NCBI RefSeq assembly: GCF_015355755.1
Contig: NZ_JACVEE010000002.1
Span: 2,294,001 to 2,358,000, forward strand
DNA: 64,000 bases
From: Nocardia sp. XZ_19_385
Lineage (GTDB): Bacteria; Actinomycetota; Actinomycetes; Mycobacteriales; Mycobacteriaceae
Reading direction: 5' to 3'
A program made the translations under genes and the position numbers. How positions within the stretch are numbered: the stretch's first letter is position 1; the number at the start of each line of letters is the position of its first letter. Positions 17,835 through 27,700 of this stretch are shown piece after piece. The notes below the pieces were generated by a model. It was not told the origin of the DNA and did not search any database. It saw only the letters and a program-made list of their open reading frames with translations.

Positions 17835-18953
17835 GTGGAGACAACGCAAAACGTAGGCGATTCGTCGCCGCGCGGAGCGCGTGTCGGAGTCGTTCGCGAG
17901 ACCACCGCGGGCGAACGACGTGTCGCATTGGTGCCCAAAATCATTCCGTCCCTGGTCAAGCAGGGCGTAGAGGTTGTCGTGGAGGCCGGCGCCGGACTCG
18001 GCGCGCTCATCCCCGACGAGGCCTACGTCGCGGCCGGGGCGAGCATCGGCGACCCCTGGTCGGCCGAGGTGGTCGTCAAGGTCGCCCCGCCCTCCGACGC
18101 CGAGGTGGCGAAGCTGTCCGACGGGCAGACGCTGATCGGGTTCCTCGCGCCGCGCAACGCCGAGAATCAGATCGGCGCGCTGAAAACCGCGGGCGTGCAA
18201 GCCTTCGCGGTCGAGGCGATCCCGCGCATCTCGCGCGCCCAGGTGATGGACGCGCTGTCCTCGCAGGCCAACGTCGCCGGCTACAAGGCCGTGCTGCTCG
18301 CGGCCTCGGAATCGACTCGCTTCTTCCCGATGCTCACCACCGCCGCGGGCACTGTGAAGCCCGCGACCGTGCTGGTGCTCGGCGTGGGTGTCGCCGGTCT
18401 GCAGGCGCTGGCTACGGCCAAGCGGCTCGGCGGGCGCACCACCGGCTACGACGTGCGGCCCGAGGTCGCCGATCAGGTGCGTTCGGTCGGTGCGCAGTGG
18501 CTCGACCTCGGCATCGACGCCGCTGGTGAGGGCGGCTACGCCCGCGAGCTCACCGACGAGGAAAAGGCCAAGCAGCAGCAGGCTTTGGAGGATGCGATCA
18601 AGGGCTTCGACGTGGTGATCACCACCGCGCTCGTCCCCGGCCGTCCAGCTCCGCGCCTGGTCACCGCCGCCGCTGTGGAGGGCATGAAGCCCGGCAGCGT
18701 GATCGTCGACCTGGCCGGTGAGACCGGCGGCAACTGCGAGCTGACCGAGCCCGGTCAGACCGCGGTCAAGCACGAGGTCACCATCTGCTCGCCGCTGAAC
18801 CTGCCCGCGACCATGCCCGAGCACGCCTCGGAGCTGTACTCGAAAAACATCGCGGCACTGCTGGAACTGATGTTGGTGGACGGCAAGCTCGTCCCCGACT
18901 TCGAAGACCAGGTGCTCGCCGATTCCTGCGTTACTCGTGAGGTGGACGCCTGA
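17835..18953 (+). CDS. pntAa: NAD(P) transhydrogenase alpha subunit, part 1
   Basis: The soluble NAD(H)-binding domain (dI) of the proton-translocating transhydrogenase, which makes NADPH from NADH using the proton gradient. It is a 372-aa alanine-dehydrogenase-like fold with RRVALVPK, SSQANVAGYKAVL, the dinucleotide motif VLVLGVGVAGLQA and the substrate-facing ITTALVPGRPAPRLV. GTG 17835 follows AAGGAAG. In this bacterial group the alpha subunit is split, and pntAb follows with a 1-bp overlap. The order equals M. tuberculosis Rv0155-Rv0157. Confidence 0.96.
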   Translation: METTQNVGDSSPRGARVGVVRETTAGERRVALVPKIIPSLVKQGVEVVVEAGAGLGALIPDEAYVAAGASIGDPWSAEVVVKVAPPSDAEVAKLSDGQTLIGFLAPRNAENQIGALKTAGVQAFAVEAIPRISRAQVMDALSSQANVAGYKAVLLAASESTRFFPMLTTAAGTVKPATVLVLGVGVAGLQALATAKRLGGRTTGYDVRPEVADQVRSVGAQWLDLGIDAAGEGGYARELTDEEKAKQQQALEDAIKGFDVVITTALVPGRPAPRLVTAAAVEGMKPGSVIVDLAGETGGNCELTEPGQTAVKHEVTICSPLNLPATMPEHASELYSKNIAALLELMLVDGKLVPDFEDQVLADSCVTREVDA

Positions 18954-19270
18954 TGTACACCGGACTTCTGGCCAATATCGCGATCCTGGTGCTGTCCGGG
19001 TTCGTGGGCTTCGCCGTCATCTCCAAGGTGCCCAACACCTTGCACACCCCGTTGATGTCGGGCACCAACGCCATTCACGGCATCGTCGTGCTCGGCGCGC
19101 TGGTCACCCTGGGCAAGATGGAGGACCCCTCCATCGGCATCCAGATCATTCTGTTCGTGGCGCTGGTCTTCGGAACCCTGAACGTCATCGGTGGTTTCGT
19201 GGTGACCGACCGCATGCTCGCCATGTTCAAGGGCAAGAAGGCCGCCGCGGTCGAGAAGGCGGAGAAGTAG
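18953..19270 (+). CDS. pntAb: NAD(P) transhydrogenase alpha subunit, part 2
   Basis: The short membrane part of the split alpha subunit, 105 aa. It has three hydrophobic segments (ANIAILVLSGFVGFAVI near the N-terminus, HGIVVLGALVTLG, and IILFVALVFGTLNVIGGFVV) and the family sequence HTPLMSGTNAIHG and VTDRMLAMF. It contributes helices to the proton channel together with PntB. Its ATG overlaps the last base of the pntAa stop, and pntB starts 2 bp after its stop. Confidence 0.96.
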   Translation: MYTGLLANIAILVLSGFVGFAVISKVPNTLHTPLMSGTNAIHGIVVLGALVTLGKMEDPSIGIQIILFVALVFGTLNVIGGFVVTDRMLAMFKGKKAAAVEKAEK

Positions 19271-19272
19271 CC

Positions 19273-20691
<1,419 letters not shown>

Positions 20692-20704
20692 ATCGTTTTA
20701 CGAG

Positions 20705-20736
20705 GCGGCCCTTCGCTTTCGCGAGCGGGGGGCCGC
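20705..20736 (+). terminator. Hairpin behind pntB, probable terminator
   Basis: GCGGCCC pairs with GGGCCGC (20705-20711 with 20730-20736), with an inner CGC/GCG step. It begins 13 bp after the pntB stop. There is no T-run, as is common in actinomycetes, so the call is tentative. Confidence 0.5.
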
Positions 20737-20769
20737 TGTCGTATGTTCCGAGAGCTGCCCGAGAGACGC

Positions 20770-21378
20770 ATGACCACGCCGCCGAATTTCCCGTATCAAG
20801 GTCACCCCGGACCGGTGAATCACGGTCCGTACCAGGGATATCCGCCCGCTTTCCCGCCGCCCGTGCCGAGCAGTACACGGGAGCAGGTGATGAGCTGGCT
20901 GAAGGTGCTCGCGCCGGCGGTGGTGCTCTTTCTGATCGCCGGTGTGGTCTGGCTGGTGTACGCGACCGGCAAGCCGGCCGAGGTCGGCCAGTGCGGGACT
21001 TTGTCGGGCAGCAGTGCGGCCGCGGAGTTCGAGCTCGCGGACTGCGGCGATCCCGAGGCCAACTATGTCGTCGCGGAACAGCTCGACGGAGCCGATTCGG
21101 ACTGCGCGACAGCGGATTACACCAGCTACCACCGGGATGGCAGGCGGGGATACACCCTTTGCCTGCGCCTGAACGCCGAGGAAGGCGACTGCTTCGCGGG
21201 CGGCCGGTCCCGCCCGACTATCAAGGTGGAATGCACCGCGGCCGCGGACTTCAAGGTCGACAAGATTGTGCGGGGCGTCGCCGCCAGCTCGGCCTGCGGA
21301 CCTGTGGGTTCCGAGCAGAACACTTACCTCTACCCGGAGCCGGAGCCGATCACCCTCTGCCTGGGCGCCCCGAAGTAA
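20770..21378 (+). CDS. LppU-like membrane-anchored secreted protein
   Basis: A 202-aa protein with a Pro/Gly/Tyr-rich cytoplasmic N-terminus, one membrane helix (LAPAVVLFLIAGVVWLVYA, about residues 48-66) and an exported domain with eight Cys. The pattern VGQCGTL, FELADCGDP, YTLCLRLN, GDCFAG, KVECTAA, KVDKIV resembles the LppU/SCO3897 family of unknown function. I use ATG 20770 (MTTPPNFPYQ) rather than 20743. Here the signal is an anchor and not a lipobox, unlike M. tuberculosis LppU. Confidence 0.75.
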   Translation: MTTPPNFPYQGHPGPVNHGPYQGYPPAFPPPVPSSTREQVMSWLKVLAPAVVLFLIAGVVWLVYATGKPAEVGQCGTLSGSSAAAEFELADCGDPEANYVVAEQLDGADSDCATADYTSYHRDGRRGYTLCLRLNAEEGDCFAGGRSRPTIKVECTAAADFKVDKIVRGVAASSACGPVGSEQNTYLYPEPEPITLCLGAPK

Positions 21379-21416
21379 TCTGCGTCGTTGCGCCGTCGGC
21401 TTGATGGAACTCCGCC

Positions 21417-22637
21417 TCACGCGCTGATCTTGGATTTCGGCGGTGCCACGACTCCGGCTTTCCAGCTGCACAGCAGCAGGAGCAGGAGCGGGGCGGCGAG
21501 AGCCGTGGTGAGGGGGACCAGCGCCGTGAGCCAGCCGATGATGGCAGGACCGGCGAGCAGGCCCAGGTAGCCCAGGCTGAAGACGCGGGACATGTCGGTG
21601 GCGGCGGTGCTGGAGCCGAGATTGCCTGCGGCGGTGAAGATTTGGGGGATACCGCCGGAGAGGCCGATACCGCACAGGGCCCAGCCCAGCAGGGTCAGTG
21701 GGACCCACGGAGAGGCGATGACCACACCGAGGCCGACCGCGCAGATGAGACTGCCATAGCGGACCACCGCCACGCGGCCGAAGGCGCCCGCGATGCGGTC
21801 GGTGGCGAAACGGCCCGCGGTCATGGTGAACGAGAAAGCCGCGAAAGCCAGTGCGGCGGTAGCTTCGTCGGCATCCAGGTGTTCGCGGACCTGCAAGGCG
21901 CTCCAATCCGCAGCGGCCCCTTCACACAGCAGCAACACGAACGCGATCAAGGCCAGCGCCATCACTTTCCGGGTGCGCTCCGGCACCCGGCTCCACCCGG
22001 TCGGTTCCGCTTCGTCCTGAGGTGCGGGCCTGCCGTCGGCGACGACCTCCGGGGTGGTCGAGCTGGTATCGCGGAGCAGCAGCGGCACCAGCGCGGCGGT
22101 GAGCGCCAAACAGGCGACCGCCGCCACGCCGAGCGTGAGACGCACATCCCAGTCGGCACGCTGGGCGGCGGCGCCGAGCACCGAGCCGAGGAAACCGCCC
22201 GCGGAGAACAGGGCGTGGAAGGCCGACATGATCGGCCGGCCATACGCCCGCTCGACGTGCACGGCCTGGGTATTCATCGAGACGTCGAGCGCTCCGTTGC
22301 CGAAACCGAAGCAGGCCAGCGCGATGGCGAGGGCGACCGGCCCGGTGGCCAACCCGGGACCGATGACCGTCGCGGCGGTGATCGCGGCGGCCGCACCGAC
22401 CAGGGTGCGGCTGCCGAACCGATCCGCCAGCGGGCCCGCGATCCGCATCCCGATGATCCCCGCGCCCGCGAGCATCAGGATGAAAGTCCCCAGAGTGGAT
22501 TTCGCGACGCCCGTCCGGTCGGTGATGACCGGAATGTGCACCACCCACAGTGCCAGCAGGAACCCGTTGAGCGCGAACACCGTGAACACCGCCACCCGGG
22601 CCCGCCGCATCGGACGCTCGATCATCGAATCCAGCAT
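21417..22637 (-). CDS. MFS transporter, drug/metabolite efflux type
   Basis: A 406-aa protein with twelve predicted membrane helices of the major facilitator superfamily. The GPLADRFGSRTLVG loop between helices 2 and 3 is motif A. The second half repeats the pattern (ATDRIAGAFGRVAVVRYG). Overall it resembles the YbjJ/FucP-like branch (LDVSMNTQAVHVE). I start at ATG 22637, where the first helix follows closely; the frame is open a further 89 codons that look non-coding. Substrate unknown. It ends just before a convergent LppU-like gene. Confidence 0.85.
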   Translation of the reverse strand: MLDSMIERPMRRARVAVFTVFALNGFLLALWVVHIPVITDRTGVAKSTLGTFILMLAGAGIIGMRIAGPLADRFGSRTLVGAAAAITAATVIGPGLATGPVALAIALACFGFGNGALDVSMNTQAVHVERAYGRPIMSAFHALFSAGGFLGSVLGAAAQRADWDVRLTLGVAAVACLALTAALVPLLLRDTSSTTPEVVADGRPAPQDEAEPTGWSRVPERTRKVMALALIAFVLLLCEGAAADWSALQVREHLDADEATAALAFAAFSFTMTAGRFATDRIAGAFGRVAVVRYGSLICAVGLGVVIASPWVPLTLLGWALCGIGLSGGIPQIFTAAGNLGSSTAATDMSRVFSLGYLGLLAGPAIIGWLTALVPLTTALAAPLLLLLLCSWKAGVVAPPKSKISA

Positions 22638-22731
22638 CACTCGACGGTACCGACCCGGGAAATCCGCCGAGGTGGAAGCGCCGACCGGCGGCCCGCCTGC
22701 GCAGGGCGGGACCGCCGCATTCGAGTTCTGC

Positions 22732-23589
22732 TCAGCGCACGGGTGCTTCTTCGACGGACCACACACCGCTGGCGGCGGTTTCGGCCGCGTAGGCCCGGAA
22801 GTCCTTGGGGGCGCGGCCGAGTGCGCGCTGGACGCCGTCCGCGGGGGCGGAGTTGCGGCCGTCCAGGATGGTGCCGAACAGGTAGTCCAGCAGGCTGACG
22901 GCATCGGCGGGAACCTGGTATTCGGTCAGGCTCGCAACGAATTCCGTGCGGGTGATCGGGGTGAAGGCGATGTCGCGGCCGGTGGCCTCGGCGATCTCGG
23001 CGGTGGCCTCGGCGAAGGTCAGGGCGCGGGGGCCGGTGAGTTCGTAGAGTTCCCGGCTGTGGCCTTCGCCGGTGAGCGCGGCGACCGCGACGTCGGCGAT
23101 ATCGTCGGCGTGCACGAACGGTTCCGGGACGTCGCCGTTGGGGAGCGCGACGTGGCCGCCGAGGATGTAGTCGGTGAAGGCGCCTTCGCTGAAGTTCTGG
23201 GCGAAGAAGCTGCAGCGGACGATGGTCCAGTCGAGGCCGGACTGCTGCACGATCTCCTCGCACTCCACGGCCTCGGGTTCGCCGCGGCCCGAGAGCAGCA
23301 CCAGCTTGCCCACACCGCTGTTCTTCGCGGCGGTAGTGAAGGCCTGGATGACATCGGGCGCGCCGGGCACGGCGAGGTCGGGCTGGAAGGCGACGTAGAC
23401 GGTGTCGATGCCGGACAGTGCCGCGGACCAGGTGTCGCGGTCGGTCCAGTCGAAGGGGATTTCCGCTGTGCGGGAGCCGATCCGGACCTGGTGACCGGCC
23501 TGCTGGAGGCGGGCCGCCACGCGGGCTCCGGTCTTGCCGGTGCCGCCGGTGACGAGGATCTGGGGCTGGTTTGCGTCGTTGAATGTCAT
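22732..23589 (-). CDS. NmrA-like NAD(P)-binding protein
   Basis: A 285-aa atypical short-chain dehydrogenase. The Rossmann motif is ILVTGGTGKTGARVA (GGxGxxG, residues 11-25). VLLSGRGEP, DWTIVRCSFFAQNFSEG and PFVHADDIADVAV are typical of NmrA/YtfG-type proteins. The catalytic YxxxK of classical SDRs is absent, which fits a quinone or redox-sensing role. It diverges from an AraC regulator over 80 bp, the common arrangement for an enzyme and its activator. Confidence 0.85.
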   Translation of the reverse strand: MTFNDANQPQILVTGGTGKTGARVAARLQQAGHQVRIGSRTAEIPFDWTDRDTWSAALSGIDTVYVAFQPDLAVPGAPDVIQAFTTAAKNSGVGKLVLLSGRGEPEAVECEEIVQQSGLDWTIVRCSFFAQNFSEGAFTDYILGGHVALPNGDVPEPFVHADDIADVAVAALTGEGHSRELYELTGPRALTFAEATAEIAEATGRDIAFTPITRTEFVASLTEYQVPADAVSLLDYLFGTILDGRNSAPADGVQRALGRAPKDFRAYAAETAASGVWSVEEAPVR

Positions 23590-23669
23590 GGCTCAAGTAC
23601 ATCGCCGCGGGCCCGGACTCGACATAGTCGAGCCGCTCATGATCATGCGCGTGCGTCTAAGGTGGAGGT

Positions 23670-24665
23670 GTGGATGCGCTAGCCAGCCTGCTCGAAGGGC
23701 CACGCGCCCGAGGTGCTTTCGTCATGTGCTCACTGCTGGATCCGCCGTGGTCGCTGCGTATCGAGGACGAGGCGCCGCTGACGGTGGTGTCGATGATCCG
23801 CGGTACCGCCTGGATCGTGCCGGACGCGCCCAAGCGGGGCGCGAATACCGGTGCCGCCGGGCAGAATTCGACGAGTCCGCGGCAGCTCGCCGCCGGCGAC
23901 GTCGCGATTTTCCGTGGACCGCAGCCATATACGGTCGCCGACGACCCGGCCACCGCGCCGCAGATCATCATCCACCCCGGCCAGGTCACCAAGACCCCCG
24001 ACGGTGAAATCCTCTGCGAGACACTGAGCCTCGGCACCCGCCAATGGGGTACCGACCCGGACGGCGCCACCATGGTCGTCACCGGCACCTACGAGTCCGC
24101 GGGCGCGGCCAGCCAGCGCCTGCTGCGGGCATTGCCGCCGATCATCGTGCTGCCGCACGGCGATTTCGACGCCCGCCTGCTCGACCTGCTCGCCGACGAA
24201 GCCACCAAGGACGAACCCGCCCAGAGCGCGGTGCTCGACCGCATGCTCGACCTGGTCCTGATCGCCGCGCTGCGCGCCTGGTTCGCCCGCAACGACGCCC
24301 CCGCCTGGTACCACGCCTACAGTGACCCGCTGGTCGGCAAGGCCCTGCGCCTGCTGCAGCACAACCCGGCGCACGGCTGGACCGTCGCGAGCCTGGCCGA
24401 AGCCGTCGGGGTGTCCCGCGCGGCGCTGGCCCGCCGGTTCACCGATCTGGTCGGCGAGCCGCCGATGGCGTTCCTCACCGAATGGCGGCTCGCCCTGGCC
24501 GCCGACCTGCTGCAGGAGACCGACGCGACCATCGAATCGATCGCGGGCAAGGTCGGTTACGGCAGCGCCTTCGCGTTGAGCGCGGCGTTCAAACGGCACT
24601 TCGGGGTGAGCCCGCGCGACCACCGGCAGGGTACGACCCCGGCTGAGCTATCGTCTGCCGGGTGA
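23670..24665 (+). CDS. AraC-family transcriptional regulator with cupin_6 domain
   Basis: A 331-aa regulator. Residues 1-200 form the cupin-like AraC_binding/cupin_6 ligand domain (SLLDPPWSLRIEDEAPLTVV at the start, LPHGDFDARLLDLLADE near the end). The C-terminal 100 residues hold two helix-turn-helix motifs: VASLAEAVGVSRAALARRF and IESIAGKVGYGSAFALSAAF, followed by HFGVSPRDHR. GTG 23670 follows GGAGGTGT. It probably controls the divergent NmrA-like gene. The stop overlaps the next gene as GTGA, so the thioesterase is co-transcribed. Confidence 0.92.
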   Translation: MDALASLLEGPRARGAFVMCSLLDPPWSLRIEDEAPLTVVSMIRGTAWIVPDAPKRGANTGAAGQNSTSPRQLAAGDVAIFRGPQPYTVADDPATAPQIIIHPGQVTKTPDGEILCETLSLGTRQWGTDPDGATMVVTGTYESAGAASQRLLRALPPIIVLPHGDFDARLLDLLADEATKDEPAQSAVLDRMLDLVLIAALRAWFARNDAPAWYHAYSDPLVGKALRLLQHNPAHGWTVASLAEAVGVSRAALARRFTDLVGEPPMAFLTEWRLALAADLLQETDATIESIAGKVGYGSAFALSAAFKRHFGVSPRDHRQGTTPAELSSAG

Positions 24666-25093
24666 GCAAGCAGTATCCGGTCCTGTGGCCGATGCCGACG
24701 CGGTGGGCCGACAACGACCATTACGGCCACGTCAACAACGTGACCTACTACTCGTACTTCGACACCGCGGTCAACGCCTGGCTGATGCACGCCACCGGCA
24801 CCGACATCCGGGATCTGCCCGCGCTGGGCGTGGTCGCCCAGACCTCGTGCCAGTACCTGGGCTCCCTCAGCTTCCCGGACCAGTTGCAGGTCGGCCTGCG
24901 GATCTCCCGCCTCGGCCGCTCCAGCATCACCTACGACCTGGCGATCTTCCGCGATGCCGAGGGCACCCTGGAACTCGCCGCCACCGGCGTCTTCGTGCAC
25001 GTATACGTGGATTCCGACACCCGTAAGCCGATCGAGATCCCCGAGGTCATCCGCACCGCCGCGGCGACGCTGGTCGTCGCGGACGACGCCTAA
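24662..25093 (+). CDS. Acyl-CoA thioesterase, 4-hydroxybenzoyl-CoA thioesterase family
   Basis: A 143-aa single hotdog-fold enzyme of the YbgC/FcbC type. The sequence RWADNDHYGHVNNVTYYSYFD carries the catalytic Asp of the D-x-Y-GHVNN motif. It hydrolyses acyl-CoA thioesters; which acyl group is not evident. It begins with GTG 24662 within the stop of the AraC gene. Its 3' end overlaps the SDR gene on the other strand by 4 bp. Confidence 0.9.
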   Translation: MSKQYPVLWPMPTRWADNDHYGHVNNVTYYSYFDTAVNAWLMHATGTDIRDLPALGVVAQTSCQYLGSLSFPDQLQVGLRISRLGRSSITYDLAIFRDAEGTLELAATGVFVHVYVDSDTRKPIEIPEVIRTAAATLVVADDA

Positions 25094-25893
25094 CCCCGCA
25101 GCATCGCCTGGAAGCGGCGCATGCCCTCCAGCCAGCGGTCGTAGTCGGAGCCCTTGTGGCGGTACATCTTCAGGACCTCCGGGTGCGGGAGGATGAGGAA
25201 GGTCTCCGCCGCCACGCCCGCGACCACCACCTCCGCGACCTGTTCCGGAGTGAGCACGGCCCCAGCGGTTTTCACGGCTTTGACGGCGAGTTCCGCGGCT
25301 TCGGGGCTGCCGGGGATCAGATCGCCGTGCAGCAGGCGGGTGTCCACGCCCATCGGGCAGACGCAGCTGACGCGAATGCCCTTGTCCCCGTAGGTGACCG
25401 ACAGCCATTCGGCGAACCCGACGGCCGCGTGCTTGGTGACCGAGTATGGGGCGGAACCGATCTGGGTCAGCAGGCCCGCCGCTGATGCCGTGGCGATGAA
25501 ATACCCGCTGCCCCGCTCCAGCCAGCCCGGAGTCAGCAGCCGAGCGGCCCGCACATGGGCGAGCACGTTGACTTCGAGTGCGGCCGACCATTGTTCGTCG
25601 GTGCTGTCCAGCCCTGGGCCACCGCCGATACCCGCGTTCGCGAAATACAGGTCCACGGGGCCGAATTCGGACTCCGCGCGATCGATCAGACTCTGAATCA
25701 CCTTCTCGTCGGCCACATCACCGCCGACGGCGACCGCGTTCGCCCCGATCGATGCGGCAACCTGAGCGGCCCCGGCCGCATCCAGATCGGCGAGCACCAC
25801 CCGAGCCCCGCCATCGGCCAGCCGCCGCGCCAATGCCGCGCCGATCCCCGCTCCGGCGCCCGTAACTATCGCAACCTTGCCCGAAATGTCCAC
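25090..25893 (-). CDS. Short-chain dehydrogenase/reductase
   Basis: A 267-aa classical SDR. The cofactor motif is VTGAGAGIGAALARRL, with LADLD after strand 2 suggesting NAD preference. NAG appears as YFANAGIGG, the catalytic Ser lies in ATASAAG and the YxxxK in PYSVTKHAAVGFAEW. The C-terminus EVLKMYRHKGSDYDRWLEGM is typical of a group of actinobacterial SDRs linked to lipid or steroid metabolism. Substrate unknown. It lies alone on the minus strand between two plus-strand blocks. Confidence 0.9.
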   Translation of the reverse strand: MDISGKVAIVTGAGAGIGAALARRLADGGARVVLADLDAAGAAQVAASIGANAVAVGGDVADEKVIQSLIDRAESEFGPVDLYFANAGIGGGPGLDSTDEQWSAALEVNVLAHVRAARLLTPGWLERGSGYFIATASAAGLLTQIGSAPYSVTKHAAVGFAEWLSVTYGDKGIRVSCVCPMGVDTRLLHGDLIPGSPEAAELAVKAVKTAGAVLTPEQVAEVVVAGVAAETFLILPHPEVLKMYRHKGSDYDRWLEGMRRFQAMLRG

Positions 25894-25940
25894 CCGCGCA
25901 CCTTAACGCCGACCGGGAGCGCGCGGCAGCACCCTCGAGG

Positions 25941-26447
25941 TCAGGGATTCTCGCGATTTCCGGCCGCGAGGCGATCGAGCAGCGGTGCGGTGCGCGGACC
26001 CACCAATTCCCGCATCACCAGCGCCATGTTGGTTCGTTCCACGCCCGGGATTTTGAGGATCTGCCCGGCGATCCGATATAGGTCGTCGGCGTCGCGCGCC
26101 ACCACCCGGACCGTGAGATCGGTCAGCCCGGTCATGCCGCACACCTCGGTCACCTCCGGCACCTCGGCCAGGGCCTCCACCACCGCGTCCAGTTGATGCT
26201 GATCGACGACGACCGCCACGAACGCCGACAGCGGATAGCCGAGTGCGCGCGGGCGCACCCGTCGTTCGAAACTGCCGAGCACCCCGCTCGCCTCCCAGCG
26301 CGCCAGCCGCGCCTGGACGGTATTGCGGGACAGTCCGAGCCGGGTCGCGAGCTCCACGCCGGTGGCGCGCGGGTTGGCCACCAGTTCGAGCAACAGGCGC
26401 GCGTCGGTGGCGTCCAAAGTCGGGTCGGTGGGTTCTCTACTGGACAT
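25941..26447 (-). CDS. Lrp/AsnC-family regulator, candidate bkd regulator
   Basis: A 168-aa leucine-responsive-type regulator. The N-terminal HTH is LATRLGLSRNTVQARLARWE (residues about 35-54) and the C-terminal RAM ligand domain includes VCGMTGLTDLTVRVVARD. It is divergent from the branched-chain 2-oxoacid dehydrogenase operon, a relation known for BkdR of Pseudomonas. ATG 26447 is preceded by CATACT at about 6 bp, so the message may be leaderless. Two Lrp-like palindromes lie in the shared 143-bp promoter region. Branched-chain amino acids are the likely effectors. Confidence 0.92.
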   Translation of the reverse strand: MSSREPTDPTLDATDARLLLELVANPRATGVELATRLGLSRNTVQARLARWEASGVLGSFERRVRPRALGYPLSAFVAVVVDQHQLDAVVEALAEVPEVTEVCGMTGLTDLTVRVVARDADDLYRIAGQILKIPGVERTNMALVMRELVGPRTAPLLDRLAAGNRENP

Positions 26448-26481
26448 ATGCGCAGTATGACATTCCAGTACTGCCGACTTT

Positions 26482-26496
26482 TGAGCATTCTGCTCA
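26482..26496. promoter_or_regulatory. Lrp-like operator 1
   Basis: TGAGCA-TTC-TGCTCA is a perfect 6-3-6 palindrome of 15 bp, the size of an Lrp/AsnC box. It lies 35 bp from the regulator start, so it may mediate autoregulation. Confidence 0.7.
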
Positions 26497-26547
26497 GGGC
26501 AATATTGACCACTTGCGCACTTCGCTCGAAAGGGCATGCTGTGATTA

Positions 26548-26564
26548 AGAGCACACAATGCTCT
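26548..26564. promoter_or_regulatory. Lrp-like operator 2
   Basis: AGAGCA-CACAA-TGCTCT shares the AGCA/TGCT half-sites with operator 1 and starts 66 bp from it, about six helical turns. It lies just upstream of the bkdA ribosome binding site AGGAGG. Confidence 0.6.
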
Positions 26565-26590
26565 GCGCCAGTTGGTAGGAGGCGATCCCT

Positions 26591-27700
26591 ATGCCAGAAA
26601 AGCTCGCGTATCCGGTCCAGTTGATCCAGCCCGACGGCCGCCGCGTCCTGGACCGGGAGCATGCCGCCCTGGTCGCCGACGTCGGCCCCGAACAATTACG
26701 GGCGCTGTATCAAGACCTGGTGGTCACCCGCCGCATCGATACCGAGGCAACCGCGCTGCAACGGCAGGGCCAGCTGGGTTTATGGCCCCCGATGCTGGGC
26801 CAGGAAGCCGCCCAGGTCGGCTCCGCCCGCGCGCTGCACCCCGACGACTACGTGTTCTGTAGCTACCGCGAAGCCGCCGTCGCCTACTGCCGCGGCGTGA
26901 ACCCCCGCGAGCTGACCCGGTTGTGGCGCGGCGTCGCTCACCACTGCTGGGACCCGAACGTGGTGCGCATGACCAACCCGAACATCGTCGTCGGCGCGCA
27001 AGGGCTGCACGCCACCGGCTACGCCTACGCGGCCCACCTCGACGGCGCCGAGATCGCGACCATCGCCTACTTCGGCGACGGCGCCACCAGCCAGGGCGAT
27101 ATCGCCGAGGCGCTGGGTTTCGCGTCGAGCTGGAGTGCGCCGGTGGTGTTCTTCTGCCAGAACAACGGCTGGGCGATCAGCGCGCCGGTTCGCGTGCAGA
27201 GTGCGACCCCGATCGTGCGGCGCGCCTACGGCTACGGGATTCCCGGCGTCCAGGTCGACGGCAACGATGTGCTCGCGGTGCTGGCGGTGACCCGGCAGGC
27301 GATCCAGCGGGCGCGCACCGGTGGCGGCCCGTCGTTCATCGAGGCCATGACCTACCGGATGGGCCCGCACACCACCGCCGACGATCCCTCCCGCTACCGT
27401 GCCGCCGCCGAGACCGAGGAGTGGAAGCGCCGCGACCCGATCGACCGGCTGCGCCGGTTGCTCGAGCGGGAAGGACTGTACGACAACGATTTCGAGCGTG
27501 CCGTCAGCGCCGAGGCCGACGCGGTCGCGCACCAGATCCGCAGCGCCACCATCGAGATGCCCGATCCCGAGCCGATGGAGCTGTTCGACCACGTCTATTC
27601 CACCCCGCACTCACTCATCACCGCCGAGCGGCAGGAGTACCTGGAGTACTTGACCGGCGATCCCGGGGAAAAACCTGTGCAAGAAGGAGTTCGCGCATGA
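26591..27700 (+). CDS. bkdA: Branched-chain 2-oxoacid dehydrogenase E1 alpha
   Basis: The 369-aa thiamine-diphosphate subunit that decarboxylates 2-oxoacids from valine, leucine and isoleucine. The ThDP motif runs from FGDGATSQGDIAEALGF to FFCQNN. YRMGPHTTADDPSRYR is the phosphorylation-loop region, and an N-terminal segment IDTEATALQRQGQLGLW matches E1 alpha. TAGGAGG gives a strong ribosome binding site. Order and sequence match M. tuberculosis Rv2497c-Rv2495c. The stop overlaps the E1 beta start as ATGA. Confidence 0.95.
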   Translation: MPEKLAYPVQLIQPDGRRVLDREHAALVADVGPEQLRALYQDLVVTRRIDTEATALQRQGQLGLWPPMLGQEAAQVGSARALHPDDYVFCSYREAAVAYCRGVNPRELTRLWRGVAHHCWDPNVVRMTNPNIVVGAQGLHATGYAYAAHLDGAEIATIAYFGDGATSQGDIAEALGFASSWSAPVVFFCQNNGWAISAPVRVQSATPIVRRAYGYGIPGVQVDGNDVLAVLAVTRQAIQRARTGGGPSFIEAMTYRMGPHTTADDPSRYRAAAETEEWKRRDPIDRLRRLLEREGLYDNDFERAVSAEADAVAHQIRSATIEMPDPEPMELFDHVYSTPHSLITAERQEYLEYLTGDPGEKPVQEGVRA

